In this document: in pieces, positions 1 through 7,585 of the stretch
Position numbering within the stretch: position 1 is the first letter of the stretch
Layout: each line of letters starts with the position of its first letter
From: Micromonospora fulviviridis
GTDB taxonomy: Bacteria > Actinomycetota > Actinomycetes > Mycobacteriales > Micromonosporaceae
Direction: 5' to 3'
NCBI RefSeq assembly: GCF_014648395.1
Contig: NZ_BMRA01000012.1
Coordinates: forward strand, 176,777-240,776
Length of the DNA stretch: 64,000 nt
Position numbers and translations under genes: made by a program
The notes under the pieces: model-generated
The model's database searches: none
Told to the model about the DNA's origin: nothing
What the model saw: the letters and a program-made list of their open reading frames with translations, nothing else

Positions 1-2
1 CG

Positions 3-923
3 ATGACCACCGCCCCCACCGACTGGGACCTGATGACCGCCGCGATCACCGCGGCGCGGGACGTCTCGGCCCTCTCCGCCGCCGTGCTGATCCTCGCCGG
101 CCGGCGCGAGCCCCGGCTGGGCGCGCCGACGGGCACCCCCGGCCCGCTGGAGGCCCGGATCCGGGCCGAGCTGGCCGAGGCCGGGCCGGCGGCGCTCGGC
201 CGGATGATCGCCCGGGCGCACCGGCACGGCTCGGCGTACACGCTGGGCGAGGCGGGGCACCCGCCGACCGAGGACTACCTGCCGCTGACCCGGGCCGGGG
301 CGCGCACCCTGGTGGCGGTGCCGGTCGGCCCGCCGGACGGCGGCGGGGTGCTGCTGGTCGCCGACGAGCGGCTGCTGCGCCCCGACCCGACCACGGTCAA
401 CCTGATCGAGCTGCTGGCCGGGCAGGCGTGGACCTGCCTCGACCGGCTGCGTACGCTCGCCCGGCTGCGCGAGCAGGCCAGCTCGGACCCGCTCACCGGG
501 CTGCGCCACACCGGGCCGTTCGGGCAGCGGATCGCGAGCGCCACGCCGGGGCGTACCGCCCTGCTGGCGATCGACGTGGACGGCTTCAAGAACGTCAACG
601 ACACGTACGGCCACCAGGCCGGCGACCGGCTGCTGGTGGGGCTGGCCCGGGCGCTGGAGGCGGCGCTGCGCCAGGGCGACGAGCTGTACCGCACCGGCGG
701 CGACGAGTTCGTCGCGGTGATCGAGGTGAGCCGCCCCGAGGAGGCCGTCCGGATCGCCGAGCGGCTCACCGAGGCCGCCCGCCGCGTCGGCCGGACCATC
801 AGCGTCGGCGTCGCCCTCCCCCGCCCCGGCGAAACCCCGGAGCGCACCCTACGCCGCGCCGACCAGGCCCTCTACGCCGTGAAACAACAGGGCCGAGACG
901 GCGTACACCTCTCCGCCGCGTAA
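3..923 (+). CDS. GGDEF-domain diguanylate cyclase with N-terminal GAF-like region
   Basis: Probable diguanylate cyclase making the second messenger c-di-GMP from two GTP. The C-terminal half (about residues 163-303) is a GGDEF domain: the signature GGDEF is at residues 232-236, and the product-inhibition I-site RQGD sits exactly five residues before it, so feedback inhibition is likely. The N-terminal 150 residues resemble a GAF sensor module (a 'VAVPVG...GVLLVAD' pattern). No membrane segment is seen, so the protein should be cytosolic. Only two bases precede the ATG in the window, so a start further upstream cannot be excluded. It converges with asd. Confidence 0.85.
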   Translation: MTTAPTDWDLMTAAITAARDVSALSAAVLILAGRREPRLGAPTGTPGPLEARIRAELAEAGPAALGRMIARAHRHGSAYTLGEAGHPPTEDYLPLTRAGARTLVAVPVGPPDGGGVLLVADERLLRPDPTTVNLIELLAGQAWTCLDRLRTLARLREQASSDPLTGLRHTGPFGQRIASATPGRTALLAIDVDGFKNVNDTYGHQAGDRLLVGLARALEAALRQGDELYRTGGDEFVAVIEVSRPEEAVRIAERLTEAARRVGRTISVGVALPRPGETPERTLRRADQALYAVKQQGRDGVHLSAA

Positions 924-941
924 CCCCCCACCCCACCCACG

Positions 942-990
942 CGATCCTGCACTTTCGGCCCGGTTCACCCGGGCACAAAGTGCAAGATCG
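942..990. repeat. 49-bp near-perfect palindrome between GGDEF gene and asd
   Basis: The arms CGATCCTGCACTTT and AAAGTGCAAGATCG pair with one mismatch, and an inner CGGCCCGG/CCCGGGC pairing continues the stem. The element lies between two convergent stop codons, so it can act as a bidirectional terminator. It lacks a U-run and is AT-richer in its outer arms than the neighbouring terminators, so it may instead be a dispersed palindromic repeat. Confidence 0.6.
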
Positions 991-1006
991 ACGGGAGGGG
1001 CGGGGG

Positions 1007-2065
1007 TCAGTGGGTCAGTTCCCTGGCCAGGAGTTCGGCGATCTGGGCTGTGTTCAGGGCGGCGCCCTTGCGTAGGTTGTCGCCCGTCACGAAGAGGTCC
1101 AGGGCACGGGGGTCGTCGACGGCGCGGCGGATCCGGCCGACCCAGGACGGGTCGGTGCCCACCGCGTCGATCGGCATCGGGAACTCGCCGGCGGCCGGGT
1201 CGTCGACCAGGATCACACCGGGCGCGTTGCGCAGCACCTCGCGGGCCCCCTCGGCGTCCACCTCGGTGGCGAAGACGGCGTGCACCGCGACGGAGTGACC
1301 GGTCACCACCGGCACCCGGACGCAGGTGGCGGAGACCTTGAGGTCGGGCAGCCCGAGGATCTTGCGCGACTCGTTGCGCATCTTCAGCTCCTCGGACGAC
1401 CAGCCGCCGTCCGCCAGCGAGCCGGCCCAGGGCACCACGTTGAGCGCCAGCGGCGCCGGGAACGGACCCAGCTCGTCGCCGACCGCCTGCCGGACGTCGC
1501 CCGGCCGGGAGCCGAGCACCCGGTCCCCGGCGATCTTGCCGAGCTGGGCGTGCAGCGCGTCCACGCCGGCCTGCCCCGCCCCGGAGACCGCCTGGTACGA
1601 GGCGAGCACCAGCTCGCGCAGGCCGTACTCGCGGTGCAGCGGGGCGATCGCCACGATCATCGCGAGCGTGGTGCAGTTGGCGTTGGCGATGATCCCCTTC
1701 GGCCGGTTGCGGACCTGCTCGGGGTTGATCTCGGGGACGACCAGCGGCACGTCGCGGTCCATGCGGAACGCGCCGGAGTTGTCCACCGCCACCGCGCCGC
1801 GGCTGACCGCGATCGGCGCCCACTCGGCCGAGACCTCGTCCGGGACGTCGAACATGGCCACGTCCACCCCGTCGAACGCCTCGGGGGTGAGCGCCTGGAC
1901 GGTGAGCATCTCACCCCGGCACTGCACCTGGCGGCCGACCGAGCGCTCGGAGGCGAGCAGCCGGATCTCGCCCCACACGTTGCGGCGGGAGGAGAGGATC
2001 TGGCACATCACCGTGCCGACGGCACCGGTCGCTCCGACCACGGCGAGGGTGGGCAGCGACGACAT
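1007..2065 (-). CDS. asd: Aspartate-semialdehyde dehydrogenase
   Basis: Converts 4-aspartyl phosphate to aspartate-4-semialdehyde with NADPH, the second step towards lysine, methionine, threonine and diaminopimelate. The N-terminal NADP-binding loop GATGAVG is at residues 11-17. The catalytic cysteine is Cys131 in NANCTT, and the acid/base histidine is His257 in GHSVAVH. The length of 352 aa fits the family. I place the start at the ATG (MSSLPTL). A GTG two codons upstream (position 2071) overlaps the lysC stop as TAGTG and is an alternative. It follows lysC directly, so the two are one operon and probably translationally coupled. Confidence 0.96.
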   Translation of the reverse strand: MSSLPTLAVVGATGAVGTVMCQILSSRRNVWGEIRLLASERSVGRQVQCRGEMLTVQALTPEAFDGVDVAMFDVPDEVSAEWAPIAVSRGAVAVDNSGAFRMDRDVPLVVPEINPEQVRNRPKGIIANANCTTLAMIVAIAPLHREYGLRELVLASYQAVSGAGQAGVDALHAQLGKIAGDRVLGSRPGDVRQAVGDELGPFPAPLALNVVPWAGSLADGGWSSEELKMRNESRKILGLPDLKVSATCVRVPVVTGHSVAVHAVFATEVDAEGAREVLRNAPGVILVDDPAAGEFPMPIDAVGTDPSWVGRIRRAVDDPRALDLFVTGDNLRKGAALNTAQIAELLARELTH

Positions 2066-2070
2066 CCGCA

Positions 2071-3336
2071 CTACCGCCCGGTGCCGGCGTAGACGACGGC
2101 TTCGGTGTCACCACCCAGGTCGAAGGCGTCGTGGATGGCCCGGACCGCCTTGTCGAGGTCGGTGTCCCGGCAGACCACGGAGACCCGGATCTCCGAGGTG
2201 GAGATCATTTCGATGTTCACGCCGGCCGCGCCGAGGGCGGCGAAGAAGCCGGCCGCGACACCCGGGTGCGAGCGCATGCCGGCGCCGATCAGGGAGACCT
2301 TGCCGACGTGGTCGTCGTAGAGCAGGCCCTTGAACTTGACCGACTCCTGGATCTTGCTGAGCGCGGCCATCGCGGTCGGGCCGTCGGTCTTGGGCAGCGT
2401 GAACGAGATGTCGGTGCGGCCGGTGCCCTCGGTGGACACGTTCTGCACGATCATGTCGATGTTGATCTCGGCACCGGCCACGGTGTCGAAGATCCGCGCG
2501 GCGGCGCCCGGCTCGTCGGGCACCCCGACGATGGTGATCTTCGCCTCGCTGCGGTCGTGGGCGACCCCGGTGATCAGTGCCTGTTCCACAGGAAGGTCCT
2601 CCATCGATCCGGTGACCATCGTGCCGGTGTTGGTCGAGTATGACGAACGGACGTGGATCGGCAACCCCGCGCGCCGGGCGTACTCGACGCTGCGCAGGTG
2701 CAGCACCTTGGCGCCGCAGGCGGCCAGCTCCAGCATCTCCTCGTAGGTGATGTGCTTGATGTGCCGGGCGTTCGGCACGATCCGCGGGTCGGCGGTGAAG
2801 ACCCCGTCCACGTCGGTGTAGATCTCGCAGACGTCCGCGTCGAGGGCGGCCGCGAGGGCCACCGCGGTGGTGTCCGACCCGCCCCGGCCCAGCGTGGTGA
2901 CGTCCTTGGTGTCCTGCGAGACGCCCTGGAAGCCGGCCACGATGACCACCGCGCCCTCGTCGAGCGCGCCCTTGAGGCGACCCGGGGTGACGTCGATGAT
3001 CCGGGCCCTGCCGTGCACCGAGGTGGTGAGCACGCCGGCCTGCGAGCCGGTGAACGAGCGGGCCTCGTACCCCAGGTTGTGGATGGCCATGGCGAGCAGC
3101 GCCATGGAGATCCGCTCTCCGGCGGTGAGCAGCATGTCCAGCTCACGGCCGGGCGGGAGCGGGCTGACCTGGTTGGCCAGGTCGAGCAGCTCGTCGGTGG
3201 TGTCCCCCATGGCGGAGACCACCACGACCACGTCGTCGCCGGCCTTTCGGGCGGCCACGATGCGCTCGGCCACCCGCTTGATCCGCTCGGCGTTGGCGAC
3301 GGAGGACCCGCCGTACTTCTGCACCACGAGTGCCAC
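2071..3336 (-). CDS. lysC: Aspartate kinase
   Basis: Phosphorylates aspartate, the first committed step of the aspartate amino-acid family. The N-terminal kinase motif KYGGSS is at residues 7-12, and two ACT regulatory domains occupy the C-terminal third (residues from about 265), where lysine/threonine feedback normally acts. The start is GTG (MALVVQK) behind a GGGAGGGAG ribosome site. An in-frame Met245 (position 2604, MEDLPVEQ) aligns with the place where the beta subunit of corynebacterial aspartokinase starts, so an overlapping beta subunit is possible, although the site before it is weak. It forms an operon with asd. Confidence 0.96.
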   Translation of the reverse strand: MALVVQKYGGSSVANAERIKRVAERIVAARKAGDDVVVVVSAMGDTTDELLDLANQVSPLPPGRELDMLLTAGERISMALLAMAIHNLGYEARSFTGSQAGVLTTSVHGRARIIDVTPGRLKGALDEGAVVIVAGFQGVSQDTKDVTTLGRGGSDTTAVALAAALDADVCEIYTDVDGVFTADPRIVPNARHIKHITYEEMLELAACGAKVLHLRSVEYARRAGLPIHVRSSYSTNTGTMVTGSMEDLPVEQALITGVAHDRSEAKITIVGVPDEPGAAARIFDTVAGAEINIDMIVQNVSTEGTGRTDISFTLPKTDGPTAMAALSKIQESVKFKGLLYDDHVGKVSLIGAGMRSHPGVAAGFFAALGAAGVNIEMISTSEIRVSVVCRDTDLDKAVRAIHDAFDLGGDTEAVVYAGTGR

Positions 3337-3376
3337 GACGGTGCACTCCCTCCCAGCGACGACCCTGAGCGTGCCG

Positions 3377-3406
3377 GCGCCGCCGGTTTCTTCGGTCCGG
3401 CGGCGC
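3377..3406 (-). promoter_or_regulatory. Hairpin in the lysC 5' leader
   Basis: A perfect 10-bp stem (GCGCCGCCGG/CCGGCGGCGC) with a 10-nt loop lies between a -10-like TACCCT (positions 3427-3422, minus strand) and the lysC start. It therefore sits in an inferred leader of about 80 nt. I see no lysine-riboswitch features and no leader peptide rich in lysine or threonine. Its role, whether mRNA stability or pausing, is open. Confidence 0.4.
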
Positions 3407-3576
3407 GTGTCAGACCACCCCAGGGTATCGGGCGCCGCACGGCGCCGGGTCGGGTGATCCCACCATCCGGCCCGGCGTGGGGCGGCTCACCGGGGCCGAC
3501 CCGGCCGCGCGACACGCCGGCCGGAACACCGTACGGCGGGCTCCCCGCACCCGGGCCGGCACCGCAGAATGACCCG

Positions 3577-4359
3577 GTGCACGCACACCGACGCGCGGCC
3601 CGGCGGCTGACCGGCGCCCTGGCGCTCACCCTGCCGGCGCTCCTGGCCGCCTGCACCGCCGACCCGGCGAGCCCGGCCCCGACCAGCACCGCCGATCCGG
3701 TCCCGGCCGAGGTGGACGCGGCCCGCGACGAGCTGGCCGCGCTGGCCGCCGCCGCGCAGGACCGGCACCTCACCGCCACGTACACCTTCGAGCCAGCCGG
3801 AGGCGCGGCCCGGACGGTCGCGGTGACCAGCGCGAACGACGGCACCTGGCGGGTGGACGTGCCCGGTTGGGGGCAGGGCGGCGCCGTGGACGTCTCGCTC
3901 GCCGCGAACGCCGACGGGCTCTTCCAGTGCGCCCTGCCCTCGGCCGGCTGGGCGCAGCCGGCGGGCTGCGTACGCCTCGGCGACGCCGACGACGCCGTGC
4001 CCCGGAAGCTGGACCCGCGGGTGCAGCACCCGTTCACCGACTGGCTGGAGGTGCTCACCGACCGGCGTGCCCCGCTCGCGGTCTCGCCGGCCGGCGCGCT
4101 GCCGGGGGTGAGCGGCGAGTGCTACTCGGTCGAGTCGACCTCGGCCTCGCTGAACGCCCCGCTGGACGTGGGCATCTACTGCTACCGGCCGGACGGCACC
4201 CCGGCGGCGGTCCGGGCGGCCTTCGGCACCCTGCGGCTGGCCGGCGAGCCGGGCGCGGCGCCGGCCACCGTGCAGCTGGCCGGGCCGGTCACCGAGGGCG
4301 AGCCGGTGAGCCGGGAGGCGGCGTCGCCGACCGACAGCCCGAGCGCGGGAACGCCCTGA
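3577..4359 (+). CDS. Secreted lipoprotein of unknown function
   Basis: A 260-aa protein with a typical lipoprotein signal: basic N-terminus, hydrophobic stretch, and lipobox LLAAC with the acylated Cys at residue 26. A Thr/Pro/Ala-rich linker follows, then a domain of about 200 residues with four cysteines that could form disulfides outside the cell. I do not recognise the family. The GTG start at 3577 is chosen because the lipoprotein signal begins there. A CAGAAT hexamer just upstream is a poor -10, so leaderless transcription is possible but unproven. It is divergent from lysC. Confidence 0.72.
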   Translation: MHAHRRAARRLTGALALTLPALLAACTADPASPAPTSTADPVPAEVDAARDELAALAAAAQDRHLTATYTFEPAGGAARTVAVTSANDGTWRVDVPGWGQGGAVDVSLAANADGLFQCALPSAGWAQPAGCVRLGDADDAVPRKLDPRVQHPFTDWLEVLTDRRAPLAVSPAGALPGVSGECYSVESTSASLNAPLDVGIYCYRPDGTPAAVRAAFGTLRLAGEPGAAPATVQLAGPVTEGEPVSREAASPTDSPSAGTP

Positions 4360-4445
4360 CCCCGATGTCCGTTACGGGTGCTCTTGGCCACATCTGGCCG
4401 GGGGCGGTCGAGGGTGCAAAACACCCATCAAGGAAACTTCTCCGC

Positions 4446-4976
4446 ATGCTCGACCTCACCCCGCTGCTCGCCTTCCGCTGGAGCCCGCGCGCCTTCGACC
4501 CGACCGCCGAGCTCACCGGCGACGAGGCCACCTCGCTGCTGGAGGCCGCCCGCTGGGCTCCCTCGGCGGGCAACGCCCAGCCGTGGCGGTTCGCACTCGG
4601 GCACCGGGACGACGACACCTGGAAGCGGCTGCTGGTCAGCCTCCCCGACGACGACCAGCGCTGGGCCCGGCACGCCGCGGCGCTGCTGCTCGGCGCGCAC
4701 ACCGGCGGCGACCCCGAGCGGGCCGCGTACGACCTGGGTCAGGCCGTCGCCCACCTGACCGTGCAGGCCACCGCGCTCGGCCTGCACGCGCACCAGCTCA
4801 CCCGCTTCGACCGGGCCGGCCTCGCCACCGAACTGGACCTGCCGGTCGGCATCCGGCCCACCGTCGTGGTCGCGATCGGCCGGCTCGGCGACCCGTTCGC
4901 CCTGCAGGAGGACCTGCGGGACCGGGAGACCGGGCTGCGTCGCCGCCGGCCGCTCGCCGACCTGCTCCTGGCCTGA
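4446..4976 (+). CDS. Nitroreductase-family oxidoreductase
   Basis: A 176-aa flavin (FMN)-dependent nitroreductase-like enzyme. The N-terminal signature 'RWSPRAF', then 'LLEAARWAPSAGNAQPWRF' (about residues 32-52), is the classic FMN-binding start of the family. The C-terminal 'RLGDP...R' with 'RRRPL' also fits. The natural substrate (nitro compound, quinone or other electron acceptor) cannot be read from sequence. The start ATG is preceded by AAGGAAAC. It ends close to the convergent regulator gene. Confidence 0.88.
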   Translation: MLDLTPLLAFRWSPRAFDPTAELTGDEATSLLEAARWAPSAGNAQPWRFALGHRDDDTWKRLLVSLPDDDQRWARHAAALLLGAHTGGDPERAAYDLGQAVAHLTVQATALGLHAHQLTRFDRAGLATELDLPVGIRPTVVVAIGRLGDPFALQEDLRDRETGLRRRRPLADLLLA

Positions 4977-4992
4977 TCCGCCCCGGCCGGGC

Positions 4993-5979
4993 TCAGCCGC
5001 CGCCGCTGGCCCGGAGCAGCACCGTCGCCGCCTCGGTGTTGCGGTAGCGGACGTGCCGGCCCTCCCGGGACCGGGAGACCAGGCCGGCGGCGTGCAGCGC
5101 GGCCAGGTGCTGCGACACGTTCCCGCCCGACATCCCGGTACGCCGGGCCAGGTCGGTGGTGGTGGCCGGCGCGGAGAGCAGGTGCAGCAGCGCGGCCCGG
5201 CCGGCGCCCACCACCCGGGCCAGCGGATCCCCGGGCGTGGCGGGAACCGGCTCCCAGAGCGTCCCGACCGCCCGGACCGGGTACGCGCCGGCCGGCAGCG
5301 AGTCCTCCAGCAGGTTCCACAACACCCGCCGGTCGGTGAACACGCTCGGGTTCAGTGCCAGCCCGCGCCCACGGAGGTCGAAGTCCCGCTCGAACGGGTC
5401 GTCGCTGACCACTCGGTCGCCCAGCCAACGCAGGCTCGGGTGGAGCTGCGCGAACAACCGACCGGCACCGCCCTCGGCGAGCTGGGCCGCGCGATAGGCG
5501 ACGTCGGCGTCGAGCAGCGCCCGCATCCGCGTCCAGTCCGGGGCGATCGCCTCGTCGTACCAGACCCGCAGCGCGTCGACGACCTGCGGCAGCAGCCCCC
5601 GGGGATCGGCGAGCAGCGCCTGCCCGAACGGACTCAGCGGCCCTCGTGGGGTCGTCGCCAACAGGTCCTGGACCACCACGTGCGGCGGCGTCGCCGCGAT
5701 CTGGTCGAGCTGCTCGGTCATCTCCACGCCCGGCCGGGCCGCCGGCGTGAGGAAGTCGGGTAGCCAGCGGCGCGGACGGGTCAGCTCCACCAGCGGGCGG
5801 ACCCGGTCGAACACCTCCGGGCGGCGCAGCGTCAGCCGGGCCCGGTCGATCCACGGCAGATGCACGGCGTAGCGGACCGGATCGGCCAGTGCCCACATGC
5901 TCATCACCGTCTCGTTGGCCGGCGAGACGGCGAGCCGCACTCCCGCGACATCGGCCAGGCTGAACCGCAACTCGGACAC
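4993..5979 (-). CDS. ArsR-type regulator with N-terminal DUF5937-like domain
   Basis: A 328-aa transcription regulator. The C-terminal 70 residues form a winged helix of ArsR type ('TTTDLARRTGMSGGNVSQHLAALHAAGL' region, then a basic wing 'GRHVRYR'). The long N-terminal part resembles DUF5937, a domain found before such helices in actinobacteria. It lacks an obvious metal-binding cysteine pair, so a small-molecule or protein signal is likelier than a metal. The start is GTG at 5979. A TAGTCT -10 hexamer lies at 6015-6010 on this strand. It is divergent from the MFS gene at 6058, its probable target. Confidence 0.82.
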   Translation of the reverse strand: MSELRFSLADVAGVRLAVSPANETVMSMWALADPVRYAVHLPWIDRARLTLRRPEVFDRVRPLVELTRPRRWLPDFLTPAARPGVEMTEQLDQIAATPPHVVVQDLLATTPRGPLSPFGQALLADPRGLLPQVVDALRVWYDEAIAPDWTRMRALLDADVAYRAAQLAEGGAGRLFAQLHPSLRWLGDRVVSDDPFERDFDLRGRGLALNPSVFTDRRVLWNLLEDSLPAGAYPVRAVGTLWEPVPATPGDPLARVVGAGRAALLHLLSAPATTTDLARRTGMSGGNVSQHLAALHAAGLVSRSREGRHVRYRNTEAATVLLRASGGG

Positions 5980-6057
5980 GCGCGCACCCCCGGACGCAGG
6001 ATTCGCCTCAGACTAAAAGGCTCGACCGGGGCCGTGGGGGCACGGTTCACACCGGCC

Positions 6058-7347
6058 ATGGGGGCCAGAGATACCATCCGCACCGCCGTCCGGCACGTCG
6101 TACCGCCCGCCGGGCTGACCCGCGCCCTGGCCGTGCAGGCCATGGTCTACGCCGTCGGCAGCGGCCTGTTCCAGGCCGGCAGCGCGGTCTTCTTCACCCG
6201 GGCGCTCGGGCTCAGCGCCGCCCAGGTGGGGCTGGGCCTGTCCGTCTCGGCCGGGGTGTCGCTGCTGGGCACGGTGCCGCTGGGCGGGCTCACCGACCGG
6301 TACGGACCGCAGCGGGTCTGGGTGCTCGGGCTGGTGCTGGAGGCGGCGCTCTTCGCCAGCTACCCCTTCGTGGGCGGCTTCGCCGGGTTCCTCGCCGTGG
6401 TGGTGGCGCTGGCCGCCGTGGACGCCGCGACCGGGGTGGCCCGGCAGGTCTACTCGATCAACGCGCTCCCCCCGGCCGAACGGGTCACCGCGATGGCGTA
6501 CCAGCGCTCGTCGCTGAACGTCGGATTCGGGCTGGGCGCGGTGATCAGCGGCCTGGTGCTGGCCGTGGACACGATCACGGCCTACCGGGGGATGGTCTGG
6601 TTCATCGCGGCGGTGTTCCTGGTGACGTCGCTGTTCGTGCGGCGGCTGCCCCGGCTGCCGCAGGTGGCCCGGCCGGCCGAGCCGATGAGCCGGCTCGCCG
6701 TGCTGCGGGACCGGCCGTTCATGGCGGTGGCCCTGCTCTCCGGTCTGCTCACCGCGCACCAGACGCTCTACCTGACCGTGATGCCGCTCTGGATCCTCAC
6801 CCACACCGACGCCCCGAAGACGGTGATCGCCGGGCTGGTGCTGCTCAACACGGTGCTGATCGTGCTGCTCCAGGTACGCGCCAGCCGGGGCGCCGACACC
6901 GCGCCCGGCGCGGCCCGGGCGTCCCGCCGGGGCGCGCTGCTGATCGCCCTGTTCTGCCTGGTCCTGCCGATCTCCGGGGTGACCCGGGGCGCGCTCACCA
7001 TGGTGGTGCTGGTGGCCGCCGCGACGCTGCTGATCGTCGCCGAGCTGGTCGAGTCGGCCGGCAGCTGGGGGCTCACCGCCACCCTGCCGCCGGCCGCCCA
7101 GCGCGGCGCGTACGTGGGGGCGTTCCGGCTCGGTACGCAGGTGCAGTACCTGATCGCCCCGGCGGGGCTGACCGCGCTGGGGGTCACCACCGGTGGCTGG
7201 GGCTGGTTCCCGACCGCGGCGATCTTCGCGCTGATCGGGCTGGCGATCGTACCCGTGGTGGCCTGGGCCGGGCAGACGCCGCGGTTGGGCGCCGCGACGC
7301 CGGACGAGGCCGTGACGCCGGACGAGGCCGTGACGCCGGTCCCATAG
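6058..7347 (+). CDS. MFS transporter
   Basis: A 429-aa major-facilitator transporter with about 12 hydrophobic segments. The cytoplasmic loop 2-3 motif 'GGLTDRYGPQRVW' matches the MFS motif A (GxxxDRxGxR). The substrate is unknown. Drug or metabolite efflux is suggested only by the divergent ArsR-type regulator 78 bp away. The C-terminus ends in a short repeat (residues TPDEAV twice), probably flexible. The start at 6058 is the first ATG near the first membrane helix, and no clear ribosome site is seen before it. Confidence 0.86.
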   Translation: MGARDTIRTAVRHVVPPAGLTRALAVQAMVYAVGSGLFQAGSAVFFTRALGLSAAQVGLGLSVSAGVSLLGTVPLGGLTDRYGPQRVWVLGLVLEAALFASYPFVGGFAGFLAVVVALAAVDAATGVARQVYSINALPPAERVTAMAYQRSSLNVGFGLGAVISGLVLAVDTITAYRGMVWFIAAVFLVTSLFVRRLPRLPQVARPAEPMSRLAVLRDRPFMAVALLSGLLTAHQTLYLTVMPLWILTHTDAPKTVIAGLVLLNTVLIVLLQVRASRGADTAPGAARASRRGALLIALFCLVLPISGVTRGALTMVVLVAAATLLIVAELVESAGSWGLTATLPPAAQRGAYVGAFRLGTQVQYLIAPAGLTALGVTTGGWGWFPTAAIFALIGLAIVPVVAWAGQTPRLGAATPDEAVTPDEAVTPVP

Positions 7348-7382
7348 TCCGGACCTGGCTTCCCACCACCGGTCTCACCACG

Positions 7383-7388
7383 TAGGGT
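7383..7388 (+). promoter_or_regulatory. -10 hexamer TAGGGT of the leuA leader
   Basis: TAGGGT fits the actinobacterial TANNNT consensus. The ATG of the leader peptide follows 9 nt later, so transcription should start almost on that ATG. The -35 region is not clear. Confidence 0.5.
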
Positions 7389-7397
7389 GACCTTGTC

Positions 7398-7442
7398 ATG
7401 TGGCGGGCGTACCTTCTCCTTGGCTGCCGCGACGAGGCCTGA
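7398..7442 (+). CDS. leuA leader peptide with three consecutive Leu codons
   Basis: A 14-aa reading frame (MWRAYLLLGCRDEA) upstream of leuA. It has three leucines in a row at 7413-7421 spelled CTT CTC CTT. CTT is rare in this GC-rich DNA, where CTG dominates, which makes the codons a good sensor of charged tRNA-Leu. Its stop codon lies inside a strong hairpin. This is the layout of an amino-acid attenuator: ribosome stalling on the Leu codons would change the folding of the following RNA. Confidence 0.72.
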   Translation: MWRAYLLLGCRDEA

Positions 7443-7475
7443 CCGGCCGGCACCTCGTCGCGGAGTTGAACCGCG
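7427..7475 (+). promoter_or_regulatory. Attenuator-like alternative hairpins before leuA
   Basis: An 11-bp perfect stem (7427-7437 with 7453-7463, CCGCGACGAGG/CCTCGTCGCGG) covers the last codons and the stop of the leader peptide. Its right arm can instead start a second hairpin, CGCGG (7459-7463) with CCGCG (7471-7475). The two are mutually exclusive, as expected of an attenuator. There is no U-run, so termination would be of the GC-rich actinobacterial kind or control may act on translation. Confidence 0.6.
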
Positions 7476-7585
7476 CCGTCCAGCACATCCGAACTTCTTC
7501 TCGGCACCGCCGCGCACCGTCGCCCGGCACTCCGCCGACACCTTCCGATCTGCTGACGCCACATGTTCCCAGGGAGCACTCCGAG

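Noticed and set aside
3337..3576. Lysine riboswitch before lysC
   Set aside because: The leader is only about 80 nt by the best -10 and shows a single hairpin, not the five-helix lysine aptamer.
6001..6033. Imperfect inverted repeat in the regulator/MFS gap as an operator
   Set aside because: Only GCCT/AGGC with a few extra matches could be paired; too weak to list, unlike the perfect palindromes at 26281 and 36298.
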